Shown: in pieces, positions 21,045 to 28,645 of the stretch
Layout of the letters: every line of letters starts with the position of its first letter
Numbering within the stretch: the stretch's first letter is position 1
From: a virus
IMG/VR virus record: IMGVR_UViG_3300018481_000002
Span: 87,199-147,685 of that record
DNA length: 60,487 nt
Direction: 5' to 3' (one strand)
The notes under the pieces: generated by a model
Databases searched by the model: none
Seen by the model: the letters and a program-made list of their open reading frames with translations, nothing else
Told to the model about the DNA's origin: nothing
Translations under genes and position numbers: made by a program

Positions 21045-21553
21045 GGCCGTTCGCGCCGAAGGGTGAGCAGCCTGAGTGGCGGATGCTCTACGACCTGGTT
21101 ACGGGTTCGGCTGTAGACACGGTGTTCCCGTACGACGACTTCGACCGGGCGCTTGGTCGGGACTTCCGGGAGAACCGGACCCCCCTGGCCCGTGTACAGA
21201 AGGAACTCCTGCGGGAGGACAAGCGGGTCCTGGTCAACGTACGCGGCGTCGGGTACCGGATCGCTCAGGCTCGGGAGCACGGCGAACTGGCTGTGGGTCA
21301 GCGGCAGCGTGCCCGTCGTGCCGTGGACAAGGGTGTTCAGATCGTTGCTGGCGCTGACCAGTCCTCTCTGACCCCGAAGGAACGGCAGCGGCTGACGGAG
21401 ATCGAGGTCAACCTGCGTGCTCAGGCGAACATGCTTCGCCGGACTGAGGCTCGGGTGGCCGTTTTGGAGAAGTCCGCGAAGCATTCGGACGACCGTCTGG
21501 ACATGCTGCTGGCTGAACTGAAGCGGAAGGGCTTGGTCGAGACGATCGACTAA
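21041..21553 (+). CDS. putative winged-helix/coiled-coil protein
   Basis: A 170-residue protein with a GTG start overlapping the previous stop. Residues about 12-78 (MLYDLVTGSAVDTVFPYDDF ... NVRGVGYRI) resemble a small winged helix, with VRGVGYRI like the wing of OmpR-type domains. Residues 85-165 are basic and coiled-coil (RRAVDKGVQI, AQANMLRRTEARVAVLEKS). A DNA-binding partner of the preceding protein is possible. Confidence 0.5.
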   Translation: MRPFAPKGEQPEWRMLYDLVTGSAVDTVFPYDDFDRALGRDFRENRTPLARVQKELLREDKRVLVNVRGVGYRIAQAREHGELAVGQRQRARRAVDKGVQIVAGADQSSLTPKERQRLTEIEVNLRAQANMLRRTEARVAVLEKSAKHSDDRLDMLLAELKRKGLVETID

Positions 21554-21562
21554 CCTGAGACC

Positions 21563-21656
21563 GAGGGTCTGTGCCCACGGCAGTAGACGGAACCCGAGCT
21601 TGCTACGGTCTTGCTCGGTGTCCGCTGCCGGGGGGCTCACGTGGGCACAGACCCTC
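21563..21656. ncRNA. 94-nt extended hairpin
   Basis: GAGGGTCTGTGCCCACG (21563-21579) pairs perfectly with its 17-nt complement at 21640-21656. Within it GCAG/CTGC, CGGA/TCCG and CCGAGC/GCTCGG continue the stem to an apical loop. It ends 4 bases before the tmRNA-like element. It may be a terminator for the upstream operon, a processing signal or a structured RNA. Confidence 0.6.
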
Positions 21657-21660
21657 ACTC

Positions 21661-21739
21661 GGGGCAGGATGGGTTCGACAGCGACGTAAGTCCGCATGCG
21701 GGACGCCGCTGGACCAGGGTTCGACTCCCTGCTGCTCCA
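21661..21739 (+). ncRNA. tmRNA-like tRNA domain without an mRNA domain
   Basis: GGGGCAG (21661-21667) pairs with CTGCTCC (21732-21738, one G-T), with A as discriminator. A perfect T-arm CAGGG-TTCGACT-CCCTG precedes the 3' strand. After the 5' strand comes GATGGGTTCGACAGC, which matches the conserved 5' segment of bacterial tmRNA rather than a D-arm. The middle holds GTCC-GCATGCG-GGAC, whose loop lacks the T33 needed in an anticodon arm. Total length is 79 nt, against more than 300 for a full tmRNA, and no CCA is encoded. Confidence 0.5.
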
Positions 21740-21768
21740 CGGGAGGAGATGCCCGAGAAGGAACCTGG

Positions 21769-21860
21769 TGTCCAGTCTGGGTCGCTCCCACGCTGAAACA
21801 CGCTGAACCAGGATCCATCCAGAGGGAAAGGCGCAGGTTCTAGACTCCCTGTGCTGGATA
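21769..21860 (+). other. second, degenerate tRNA-like segment
   Basis: TGTCCAG (21769-21775) can pair with CTGGATA (21854-21860), and CGCAGG/CCTGTG forms a T-arm-like stem with a 10-nt loop starting TTC. A TGGG/CCCA stem occupies the D-arm place. There is no recognisable anticodon arm. It may be a decayed tRNA or a relative of the element at 21661. Confidence 0.25.
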
Positions 21861-21895
21861 CGCTGGGGGTCTACTGGCCAGCTCTCCTCTCTCCT

Positions 21896-21968
21896 GCGCC
21901 TTTAGCTCAATTGGTAGAGCAGCTGGCTCTTAACCAGCGTGTTCGGGGTTCGAGTCCCCGAAGGCGTA
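21896..21968 (+). tRNA. tRNA-Lys (CTT)
   Basis: A complete cloverleaf: acceptor GCGCCTT/AAGGCGT, D-stem GCTC/GAGC, anticodon stem GCTGG/CCAGC with loop CTCTTAA (anticodon CTT), T-arm CGGGG-TTCGAGT-CCCCG, discriminator A. CCA is not encoded. A small GTG-started gene begins two bases later. Confidence 0.95.
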
Positions 21969-21969
21969 C

Positions 21970-22104
21970 GTGAACGAAATCCAGAAGTTTTGGCATCGAT
22001 GGTTCGGGATCGGATGGCCCGACCCTGAGGACATCCACGCCTTGGAACGTGACCTAAGATCCGTTGCCTGGCCAGAAGACGACGACCAGAGGCCCACCGA
22101 CTGA
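21970..22104 (+). CDS. 44-residue hypothetical protein abutting tRNA-Lys
   Basis: GTG at 21970 lies 2 bases beyond the tRNA 3' end, so no ribosome site is possible outside the tRNA. The product (MNEIQKFWHRWFGIGWPDPE...) is rich in Trp and Asp. If the tRNA is cut out, the mRNA would start almost at this GTG, giving leaderless translation. Reality of the gene is moderate. Confidence 0.4.
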   Translation: MNEIQKFWHRWFGIGWPDPEDIHALERDLRSVAWPEDDDQRPTD

Positions 22105-22116
22105 ACGGAGTCACTC

Positions 22117-22524
22117 ATGGGCTCCGTACTTGTATCCAGCACTTGTCACTACTGCGGGGACAAGGCCACCACTGACGACCACGTGGTTCCCCGGTCCCTG
22201 CTGCCCAAGCCCCAGTCCCTCCTGCCGTACTGGTTCCGCGCCATGAACGTAGTCCCGGCCTGCGCCCCCTGTAACGGTGCCAAGGCCAACCACCGCTCCG
22301 ACTGCCACTGCACCCAGTGCGTACGCGCCTGGGGCTCCGCTGCCGCGCTCTACGGCATCGTTGAGCCTGAGCCGGTGTCCGTGTTGGAACTGCGCCGCGA
22401 ACTGGTCCGTGTGCAGAACCGCAACCGCAAGCGGCAGCGAAACAACGAGAGCAGACGAAGGCGTGTGCGCGAGGAATACAAGAGACGGTTCGGGTCCTAC
22501 CCGCCCTCTCGCGCGCGCCAGTAG
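22117..22524 (+). CDS. HNH endonuclease
   Basis: A 135-residue protein. CHYCG (10-14), TDDHVVPRS (19-27), NVVPACAPCNGAK (44-56) give the HNH-type beta-beta-alpha metal site: DH of the first strand, N, then C-x2-C-N. A basic C-terminal tail (NRNRKRQRNNESRRRR) would bind DNA. It may be a free-standing homing nuclease or a packaging helper; its location among tRNA genes favours a mobile gene. ACGGAG precedes the ATG. Its stop codon lies inside the tRNA-Arg gene. Confidence 0.85.
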   Translation: MGSVLVSSTCHYCGDKATTDDHVVPRSLLPKPQSLLPYWFRAMNVVPACAPCNGAKANHRSDCHCTQCVRAWGSAAALYGIVEPEPVSVLELRRELVRVQNRNRKRQRNNESRRRRVREEYKRRFGSYPPSRARQ

Positions 22525-22587
22525 CTCAGCGGACAGAGCAACCGCCTTCTAAGCGGATGGTCGCGGGTTCAATCCCCGCCTGGCGTA
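22515..22587 (+). tRNA. tRNA-Arg (TCT)
   Basis: Acceptor GCGCCAG/CTGGCGT, D-stem GCTC/GAGC, anticodon loop CTTCTAA (anticodon TCT) on stem ACCGC/GCGGA with an A-A mismatch at its base, T-arm GCGGG-TTCAATC-CCCGC. CCA is not encoded. Its 5' end overlaps the HNH stop codon and its 3' end overlaps the minus-strand gene. Confidence 0.92.
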
Positions 22588-22793
22588 CCTCCGGGCTCGA
22601 TCATCACAGACTCCCAACGACCTGCCTTGATCAGCCCTACCCGTCGCTTGCGGATCTCTCCCTCTTCGTTCTCGTACTCCTCTGTGAGCACGATGTTGCC
22701 GTCCTCGTCTTCGCGCCAACCATCGGCCTCACCGAAGACGTCGATGGCCCCTTCGCTCAGATCGTTCGCTGTGTAGCGCACCCGGACTCCCAT
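22569..22793 (-). CDS. small acidic hypothetical protein
   Basis: A 74-residue protein starting MGVRVRYTANDLSEGAIDVF, with a beta-rich middle and an acidic patch (EEYENEEGE). Its last 19 bases lie within the 3' end of tRNA-Arg on the opposite strand. It is a lone leftward gene. Codon pattern and sequence look protein-like, but no family was recognised. Confidence 0.5.
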   Translation of the reverse strand: MGVRVRYTANDLSEGAIDVFGEADGWREDEDGNIVLTEEYENEEGEIRKRRVGLIKAGRWESVMIEPGGTPGGD

Positions 22794-22814
22794 GCCCGAG
22801 GTATCGGCGATTCA

Positions 22815-22885
22815 TTCAGACGGATGTTGGAACCGAAGTTCTCCTGGAACAGGAAAAGTACGTGCACACCTTCCCCGGTGCACGT
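22815..22885 (+). promoter_or_regulatory. leader of the connector operon: motif copy and hairpin
   Basis: A near-copy of the dispersed motif (minus-strand AACATCCGTCTGAA) lies at 22815-22828, and ACGTGCAC (22860-22867) pairs with GTGCACGT (22878-22885). The first connector ATG is at 22915 with AGGAGCAGGA upstream. Possible regulated promoter and leader hairpin. Confidence 0.35.
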
Positions 22886-22914
22886 CAGGGATACGCCAGG
22901 AACAGGAGCAGGAA

Positions 22915-23502
22915 ATGTCTGGATCGATCACCCAGGAAGACAGGGACTTTGTCGAGACCTGGGAGCACATCTCCCCCCAGCAGTGGGGGATCATCCGCTT
23001 CGATGCCCGTGGAGACGAGCGTCCAGAAGTGATCAGTGGTCGTCAGACCTTCAAGATCACCTCGGAGGAGCGCATCGTCACGCAGGACCGGATCCGGCAG
23101 TCTGTGAACGACCCCTTCTTGAACGGGTCGTTCCGACCGGTTGTGGTGCCTGACTCGGTCACCGTGGAGTCCAACCCGAACGCTCTCTCCGATGAGGAGA
23201 TCGTCAGGATCCTCACTGCCAGCGATGTCGCCTGGGAGCAGTGGATGGACACCATCGACTCGGTCGCGACGGTACGCCGGATGATCGACCTCGCTGACGA
23301 CAACGACGACGTGTCAACGAAGCGGTATCGAGAGCTTGAGCGGAAGCTGGAAGCTGTCCGTGGCCGTGTGCAGATCTCCACCAACGACCCGGCGTTGAAG
23401 AGTTTCCTCAGCGACCGCCCGTCGTTGCAGGAGAACAACGCCACGGCTAGCGGCGGAGCGAACCCCCGCCGTCGTGGTGGTCTGTCGTCGGACTACCGCT
23501 GA
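22915..23502 (+). CDS. head-tail connector region protein
   Basis: A 195-residue protein (MSGSITQEDRDFVETWEHIS...), first gene after the RNA-rich insertion. The central region is helical with acidic turns, and the C-terminal 30 residues are Gly/Arg/Ser-rich and disordered. An upstream in-frame ATG at 22792 would run through the leader hairpin. Its position between capsid and connector genes suggests a head-completion or adaptor role. Confidence 0.5.
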   Translation: MSGSITQEDRDFVETWEHISPQQWGIIRFDARGDERPEVISGRQTFKITSEERIVTQDRIRQSVNDPFLNGSFRPVVVPDSVTVESNPNALSDEEIVRILTASDVAWEQWMDTIDSVATVRRMIDLADDNDDVSTKRYRELERKLEAVRGRVQISTNDPALKSFLSDRPSLQENNATASGGANPRRRGGLSSDYR

Positions 23503-23556
23503 GCGAATCGAGGCGTGCCTCCCGCCGATGCCTACTTGACCCGAGGAGGAAAACAG

Positions 23557-24069
23557 ATGGCCGTCGAACTGTCTGACGATCAGTACATCCTTTCCCTGAA
23601 GAGGGAAGTAACCCCTCTTGGGTCTACTTTGTATGGCGCGGTTGCTGACGACGACTGGGTCGGGTACCTGACTGACGCGTTCTGGGAGGCGCGCCTCGAT
23701 GGCTTCATGGAGAACTACTCTGCTGACGAAGATGGCACGATTGAGAGTACGGATGGCGGCTCTGATTTGGACCGCAAGTACGTCGCACTCATCGTCCTCT
23801 ACGCAGGAATCAGGGTCCTCCGAAACCAGATCCTGAACATGAACACCGGCTTCCGTGCGAAGGCTGGGCCGGTGGAGTTCGAGCAGGAGAACTCGGCAAC
23901 GATGCTGGCTGAGATGTTGAAGCAGCTTCGTCTGATGAAGGACCGGCTCCTGGAGGAGTTGGAAGATGCTGAGGCTGGCACCAGCACTCTCGCTCTGGAC
24001 GCGTTGAGTACGCGCATCCTGTACCCGGCGTCGTACTGGGGTTCGCCCGAACTCACTGCGGGGTGGTAA
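23557..24069 (+). CDS. head-tail connector (adaptor-like) protein
   Basis: A 170-residue protein behind GAGGAGG. It is mainly helical, and YVALIVLYAGIRVLRNQIL followed by FRAKAGPVEFEQENSATML resembles connector proteins I recall from other actinophages. These form the ring below the portal. It is followed 3 bases later by a second connector gene. Confidence 0.6.
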   Translation: MAVELSDDQYILSLKREVTPLGSTLYGAVADDDWVGYLTDAFWEARLDGFMENYSADEDGTIESTDGGSDLDRKYVALIVLYAGIRVLRNQILNMNTGFRAKAGPVEFEQENSATMLAEMLKQLRLMKDRLLEELEDAEAGTSTLALDALSTRILYPASYWGSPELTAGW

Positions 24070-24072
24070 CGC

Positions 24073-24561
24073 ATGGCCGAGCCGAACCCGAGCCTTGGCT
24101 ACAGCGTCGCCTTCGATGGTGACGGCTTCCGGAACGCGATCCGCTTCGCCATGCAGATGGGTCTGAACCCGGATCCTGACAGGCGTCCGATCTTCATCAT
24201 GAAGAGCACTGGGCGTACCTACTGGAAGAACAACGTGCAGCTGATGACAGCTCCACGTGTGGATAGAGACGGGCGACCCTTCGACCCGGATGTCGAGGTT
24301 CGCAAGGAAGAAGATCAGCAGATCTCGGTGGACTGTGCCATCGAGATCGAACGAGCAGAGGCCGAGGAGTTGCCGGTAGGCACGTTCAGGCCAACTCGAC
24401 TCGTGGCGACCCTCCTTGACCAGCAGTACGTGTTGGTCAAGGACTGCCGCGAGCTGATCTACAACGGTGACCGTTACCTCTACGCCTATGAGCCGGAGAG
24501 CAACGGTCTGTTCGACGTGGGGGTCTACACAATGGTCTTCTACGTCAAGGAAGAGACCTGA
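24073..24561 (+). CDS. head-tail connector (stopper-like) protein
   Basis: A 162-residue protein with mixed alpha/beta character and a final beta stretch (GLFDVG-VYTMVFYVKEET). In the conserved order adaptor, stopper, tail terminator it fits the stopper place. Function by position only. Confidence 0.5.
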   Translation: MAEPNPSLGYSVAFDGDGFRNAIRFAMQMGLNPDPDRRPIFIMKSTGRTYWKNNVQLMTAPRVDRDGRPFDPDVEVRKEEDQQISVDCAIEIERAEAEELPVGTFRPTRLVATLLDQQYVLVKDCRELIYNGDRYLYAYEPESNGLFDVGVYTMVFYVKEET

Positions 24562-24562
24562 G

Positions 24563-25111
24563 ATGGTGATGTTGAGCCAGAACAAGTGGGGCTGTATCAC
24601 GAACGCCGACTCCAACATGCTGCGTTGGTGGACCATCGGCCCGGTGCAGCTTCAGCTTCGTACGGGCCCGGCTGGGTTCGTCTTGGCGCATCAGGCGTTG
24701 TGGTTCCACGAGGAGATCGAGCGCCTGTGGCCGCAGATGATGCCGGATCACGACGACCACGGCTGGGGGCAGCGGTACATCGGCAGCACGAACGTTCCCA
24801 GCAACCACTGGTCAGCGACCGCCATGGATTTGAACGCCCGTCTGCATCCTCAGGGCCAGGAGCCAGAGGATGCCTTCACGTCCAAGCAGGTCAAGTGGAT
24901 CCGCACGCGCATGGAGACCAAGTACGACGGGATCATGAAGTGGGGTGGGGACTTCACCACGACTCCTGACCCGATGCACTACGAGTTGCGGGACAAGACT
25001 GACTACCCGGCGAGCAAGGTCCGCGAGGTTGCTCTTGAGTGTGTGCAGACGCCTGTCGGAAAGCGGCTGATCAAGCAGCAGTCCAAGCCTGTGTTGTGGG
25101 AGAAGTGGTGA
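24563..25111 (+). CDS. M15-family peptidase (VanY/endolysin type)
   Basis: The 182-residue protein has the M15 zinc-site pattern: SNHWSATAMDLN (His and Asp ligands, about residues 78-91) and WGGDFTTTPDPMHYEL (catalytic and third-ligand region, about 129-146). Such enzymes cleave L-Ala-D-Glu or D-Ala-D-Ala links in peptidoglycan. There is no signal peptide. It sits among head-tail connector genes rather than beside the holin, so it could be a virion-associated lysin used at entry, or the endolysin displaced from its usual place. Confidence 0.8.
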   Translation: MVMLSQNKWGCITNADSNMLRWWTIGPVQLQLRTGPAGFVLAHQALWFHEEIERLWPQMMPDHDDHGWGQRYIGSTNVPSNHWSATAMDLNARLHPQGQEPEDAFTSKQVKWIRTRMETKYDGIMKWGGDFTTTPDPMHYELRDKTDYPASKVREVALECVQTPVGKRLIKQQSKPVLWEKW

Positions 25112-25115
25112 AGAA

Positions 25116-25757
25116 GTGACCTACGTTCGTCACCGCGACCGCATGGTCCAGGAGTCCGTCTTCGATGACCTCCGGAACACGCTGATCGCCTGCCGGTGGA
25201 TGTCTGGGACAACCAGCCGTGAAGTGATCGACCCCTACGACGTGGGTGGTGGATGGCAGATCGTCACCACCACCAGCTCCGAGGTGCTGCGCCTACTCGG
25301 TACTCGCGAGGATGGCACCACCCTGGCTGAGGTGGTTTTGATCGACTACTTCCCCGAGACCAGCGGCAACACCGACGAAGCTGGCGGTAGCCGTAAGACA
25401 GAACTGAACACGCTCGCTGTTGATACGGGCGTACCGGGTGACGCGGTCCCCATCGAACTGGGTTCCAACCTGGTGGAGCAGCCCTACACGTTCTCCTTCG
25501 CCCTGTACGCCGCCTCCGATGCTGTGGCGTTGGCCCTGATGAACGACCTCAGGGACCGGTATTCGGGGAAGCTGGTCAGCGACGACAACCTGAACTTGCT
25601 GAACTTCAACGACCCCTCCTTCGATGCGGACACTCCACCGGTCTACCGGATGGAGATCGATGCGTTCAGGTACGCCAGGAACGCCGAGATGGCTACGCCG
25701 TGGGATGTGAACCTCTACTTCGCTGAGCTTGAGCTCATGGATGTGGTTGACCCCTGA
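25116..25757 (+). CDS. putative tail terminator or tail completion protein
   Basis: A 213-residue protein with a GTG start. It is alpha/beta with strands such as GGWQIVTTTSSEVLRLL and PYTFSFALYAASDAVALAL. Order and size fit the protein that caps the tail tube. It overlaps the next gene by TGATG. No sequence signature was recognised. Confidence 0.5.
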   Translation: MTYVRHRDRMVQESVFDDLRNTLIACRWMSGTTSREVIDPYDVGGGWQIVTTTSSEVLRLLGTREDGTTLAEVVLIDYFPETSGNTDEAGGSRKTELNTLAVDTGVPGDAVPIELGSNLVEQPYTFSFALYAASDAVALALMNDLRDRYSGKLVSDDNLNLLNFNDPSFDADTPPVYRMEIDAFRYARNAEMATPWDVNLYFAELELMDVVDP

Positions 25758-25954
25758 TGTGGGAGTGGTTGGAGGAGTTCAGATCGGAGGGGCCGCTGTG
25801 GCCCTTTCTGCTGTTCCCGCTGGCCGTGGTCCTCTTCAGGATCGCTCGGTGGCTTGAACTGCCCGACTCTGTCCCCGACACCCTCCTAGGAACTGGAACT
25901 GTGGAGGATGTTCATGAGCGTGCCAGTAAGGGATTTCCTGAAGCGTCGGCGTGA
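25757..25954 (+). CDS. small single-TM protein
   Basis: A 65-residue protein with a hydrophobic helix PLWPFLLFPLAVVLFRIA (about residues 13-30) and a short polar tail. It overlaps the genes on both sides, by 1 and 41 bases. A membrane protein in this tail region is unusual; function unknown. Confidence 0.5.
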   Translation: MWEWLEEFRSEGPLWPFLLFPLAVVLFRIARWLELPDSVPDTLLGTGTVEDVHERASKGFPEASA

Positions 25955-26186
25955 CCGAGTTGTGGGATCCATTTTGGGGTACGCGGAACGTGAGATTTTC
26001 AAAGATCTTTCCGCTGAGCAGCGTGAGGGGCTGCGTCAGGCGGTCATCGAGGCAGTGAACGGTTACCACGACTCTGTACTGGACCTGGTGAAGGCTGAAG
26101 ACAGCACGCGTAACGATCGGGTTGTTGAGCTTCTGGAGGATCTTCACTCCAAGATGCGCAGCGGCCAGCGTGTCGCGAATTTCTGA
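25914..26186 (+). CDS. small helical hypothetical protein
   Basis: A 90-residue charged helical protein (MSVPVRDFLKRRRDRVVGSI...). ATG at 25914 is chosen for GGAGG at 25903-25907; ATG at 25908 is too close to it. The C-terminal half has a heptad pattern. Function unknown. Confidence 0.55.
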   Translation: MSVPVRDFLKRRRDRVVGSILGYAEREIFKDLSAEQREGLRQAVIEAVNGYHDSVLDLVKAEDSTRNDRVVELLEDLHSKMRSGQRVANF

Positions 26187-26252
26187 CGGATGTTCATTCC
26201 GTTGTTCGTCTATCCGATGACCAGCCATGAAGGGTGGTGAAGAGCGTTGAAG

Positions 26253-26924
26253 ATGACAGTTGTGATCCGGCCAGGGAAGAACGATTCCCTCGGACGCGAC
26301 ATGCACCGACGCGTTGCCGCCTTCACTGCTCAGGTCGAGACGGCGCGGAACACGTCCGCGCAGATCGCCACCCAGTCCTCTCTGAGCTACATCAAGCGCA
26401 AGCGCCCAGTTGCTCCCCCGCGCCTGGGCCGCAACCAGGAACACATCAAGGACGTCATCAAGTGGCGACCAGTTCCGTCGCTCCCCTCTGGTGTGGGTCT
26501 GAACGTGACCGAACTGAACAACCGTGCCAAGCACTGGATCATCCAGGAGATCGGCACCGGTAGCCGGGCCACCGTAAAGGTGGCTGGCCGTCCAAACCCC
26601 AAGGGCCGTCCGACCGTGGGGTCTGCGTACGTGAAGACCGTGAAGTCCCAGGTGGGACGTCGGGTCAGCAACGCGCTGGTGTTCGCCACCGGCCCTGGTG
26701 GCAAGTGGGTGAAGCCCAAGAAGGGTGCCACCAACCAGCAGCTGTACCTGCGGTCCAACATCAAGAAGGTTCCGTACACCAACAACCGAAGTCAGCCCGG
26801 CATCATCATCGGCAAAGAGATCGATGGCCAGCACTTCGTCAGGCTTGGTGGACACACAGGCTTCCGTGAGTACCGAAGGTCGGTCTACGCGGCAGCGCGG
26901 CAGCAGTTCCGGAGGAACAGGTGA
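26253..26924 (+). CDS. tail-region protein, basic
   Basis: A 223-residue very basic protein (MTVVIRPGKNDSLGRDMHRR...). Its place just before the major tail protein, together with the basic helical N-terminus and GGK-rich middle, fits tail-completion proteins of the HK97 gp10 type, but no specific motif is present. TTG at 26247 in frame is an alternative start. A near-copy of the dispersed motif precedes it at 26181-26196. Confidence 0.5.
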   Translation: MTVVIRPGKNDSLGRDMHRRVAAFTAQVETARNTSAQIATQSSLSYIKRKRPVAPPRLGRNQEHIKDVIKWRPVPSLPSGVGLNVTELNNRAKHWIIQEIGTGSRATVKVAGRPNPKGRPTVGSAYVKTVKSQVGRRVSNALVFATGPGGKWVKPKKGATNQQLYLRSNIKKVPYTNNRSQPGIIIGKEIDGQHFVRLGGHTGFREYRRSVYAAARQQFRRNR

Positions 26925-26995
26925 GGGACTTGTTCCAAGGAGCGTGCGTCGTGAGTACATGCCCATGCCTAGAAGAATGGAGGTGAGATAGGCAC

Positions 26996-28528
26996 ATGGC
27001 GATCAAGGCAGGACAGATCCTGCACGTGATGAACCAGTTCGTCGTCGACCGCATTCAGACGGCAGGCCCCGGCGACCTGAACATCCCGCAGGAGAAGGTC
27101 TACGAGCTGGGTAACTACCAGTCGGTGGGCATCGTTCGCGACGTTCCGGACCTGTCTTTCAACCTTGAGTGTCTCGACGTAGACACTGAGGTTGAGGCGC
27201 TGCTCGTTGGCCGGACGGATCCCTACGGGGACACGACCAGCACGAAGTACGAGCTGGCCCTGAACAAGGCCGTCGACATCGTCAGCCCGTGGAAGACGCC
27301 CTATGGGGAGTTCGCTGCGGTCAACGGTGTGGCTGTCCCGGGCCTGGCCCTGGAGAGCGCGTCCTACCGTTACGGGCTTCAGGAGAATGCGGGAGAGACC
27401 TTCACCCTCAACGGTGACGCGATCTACTACACCCCTGGACACCCGTGGCAGGACGTTTTTGTCGGCGACGGTTCGACTGTCGCTTACGCGTTCGACAACG
27501 GTCCGGCGCTTCTGTACTCCGAGGGTGGCACGAGCTTCTACGCTCTGTCGGTCTCGGTGAATGGTGTGCGTTTGACTCAGATCCCGCGTGCGGACTTGGC
27601 GGCTGCGACTACGGCTGGTGACACTGAGGTGTACGCACCGCAGACCACGGCTACCGCTGGTATCGAGTTTGCGATTGCTCCGGCTCTCAACGCGGTCATC
27701 AGCGTTGTCTACGCTTCGGCGGTCGACGGTGACTACCCGCAGACTGGGGTTACTCCGTACGGCACGGGTACTGGCCACCTCACTCACCAGAGTGTGGCGG
27801 TCAAGCCTGCGGCTATCCGGGGTAAGGACATCGACGTCTACTTTGCGACGTTGAGTGCTGTTGGTGGCGGTGTCACCAACAAGGCGCTGACGTCCAACGT
27901 GGCGACGATCACCACTTCGACTTCGCACGGTCTCACGACTGGCGACCTGGTTGTGGTGGCCATCGGTGACGCGGTGTTTGACGGCACCTACACGGTGGCT
28001 TCGACGCCGACCGGTACCACGTTCACTTACGCCAGGACCAACGCGAATGTCACTTCGACGGCTGCGACTGGTACTGCGAGTGAGTCGATCGAATCTCGTT
28101 GGCCCGACGTTCAGTCGGCCACCGTCGAGTGGCGGGTCACCCTGGAGGAGGACTACGAGTTCGGTAACGCTCGCGCGGTCTCGCGTGAGGCGACCGATGT
28201 TCCGGCTGTGACCGGGTCCATCGAGATCCGTCCTCGGTCCGTGGAGGCGTTCTTCGCGCGTCTGCGGCAGATCACGGGTGTTGCTGCTGGCCAGGTCATC
28301 GGCCCGCAGTCCTCGGTTGTTGGTGCCCTTCGTATCGAGCTCCGCAACCCGGAGTCCGGTGGTTCCACCGCTGTCGCGGCTGGTACCGTGCTGAAGACGC
28401 ACTACATCCCGGATGCTCGCTTCACGATCCCTGGCTACTCTGGCCAGGTTCAGCAGAAGCTGAATGTTACGGTCAATTTTGAGTCTGACGGTGGCGTTCT
28501 GGAGGTCTTCAAGGGCCCCCGAGCCTGA
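26996..28528 (+). CDS. major tail tube protein with inserted Ig-like region
   Basis: A 510-residue protein with TGGAGGTGAG upstream and a terminator behind, indicating high expression. N- and C-terminal parts are beta-rich and fit a tail-tube fold. About residues 290-365 (TSNVATITTSTSHGLTTGDL ... TPTGTTFTYARTNANVTST) look like an Ig-like domain inserted in the chain, often displayed on tail surfaces. Position immediately upstream of the tail chaperones supports the call. Confidence 0.75.
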   Translation: MAIKAGQILHVMNQFVVDRIQTAGPGDLNIPQEKVYELGNYQSVGIVRDVPDLSFNLECLDVDTEVEALLVGRTDPYGDTTSTKYELALNKAVDIVSPWKTPYGEFAAVNGVAVPGLALESASYRYGLQENAGETFTLNGDAIYYTPGHPWQDVFVGDGSTVAYAFDNGPALLYSEGGTSFYALSVSVNGVRLTQIPRADLAAATTAGDTEVYAPQTTATAGIEFAIAPALNAVISVVYASAVDGDYPQTGVTPYGTGTGHLTHQSVAVKPAAIRGKDIDVYFATLSAVGGGVTNKALTSNVATITTSTSHGLTTGDLVVVAIGDAVFDGTYTVASTPTGTTFTYARTNANVTSTAATGTASESIESRWPDVQSATVEWRVTLEEDYEFGNARAVSREATDVPAVTGSIEIRPRSVEAFFARLRQITGVAAGQVIGPQSSVVGALRIELRNPESGGSTAVAAGTVLKTHYIPDARFTIPGYSGQVQQKLNVTVNFESDGGVLEVFKGPRA

Positions 28529-28535
28529 CCTAGTC

Positions 28536-28574
28536 AACCGAACCCCGTTCCTCGCTGAGGGACGGGGTTCGGTT
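28536..28574. terminator. terminator after the major tail gene
   Basis: AACCGAACCCCGT (28536-28548) pairs over 13 bp with 28562-28574. It isolates the tail operon from the secreted-protein gene. Confidence 0.85.
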
Positions 28575-28645
28575 CATTCCGGATGGTGTTACCTAATGTT
28601 GATGACGTGGATCTAATCTCAGGGTTGCGGTGTCGATCTCAGACC

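Noticed and set aside
21571-21843. Open frames across the hairpin and tmRNA-like element
   Set aside because: They run through perfectly paired RNA structures and have no start signals.
28583-28645. Upstream start for the secreted protein (20 extra residues)
   Set aside because: The extension would place charged residues before the signal peptide, and no ribosome site is seen; the ATG at 28646 gives a normal signal peptide.
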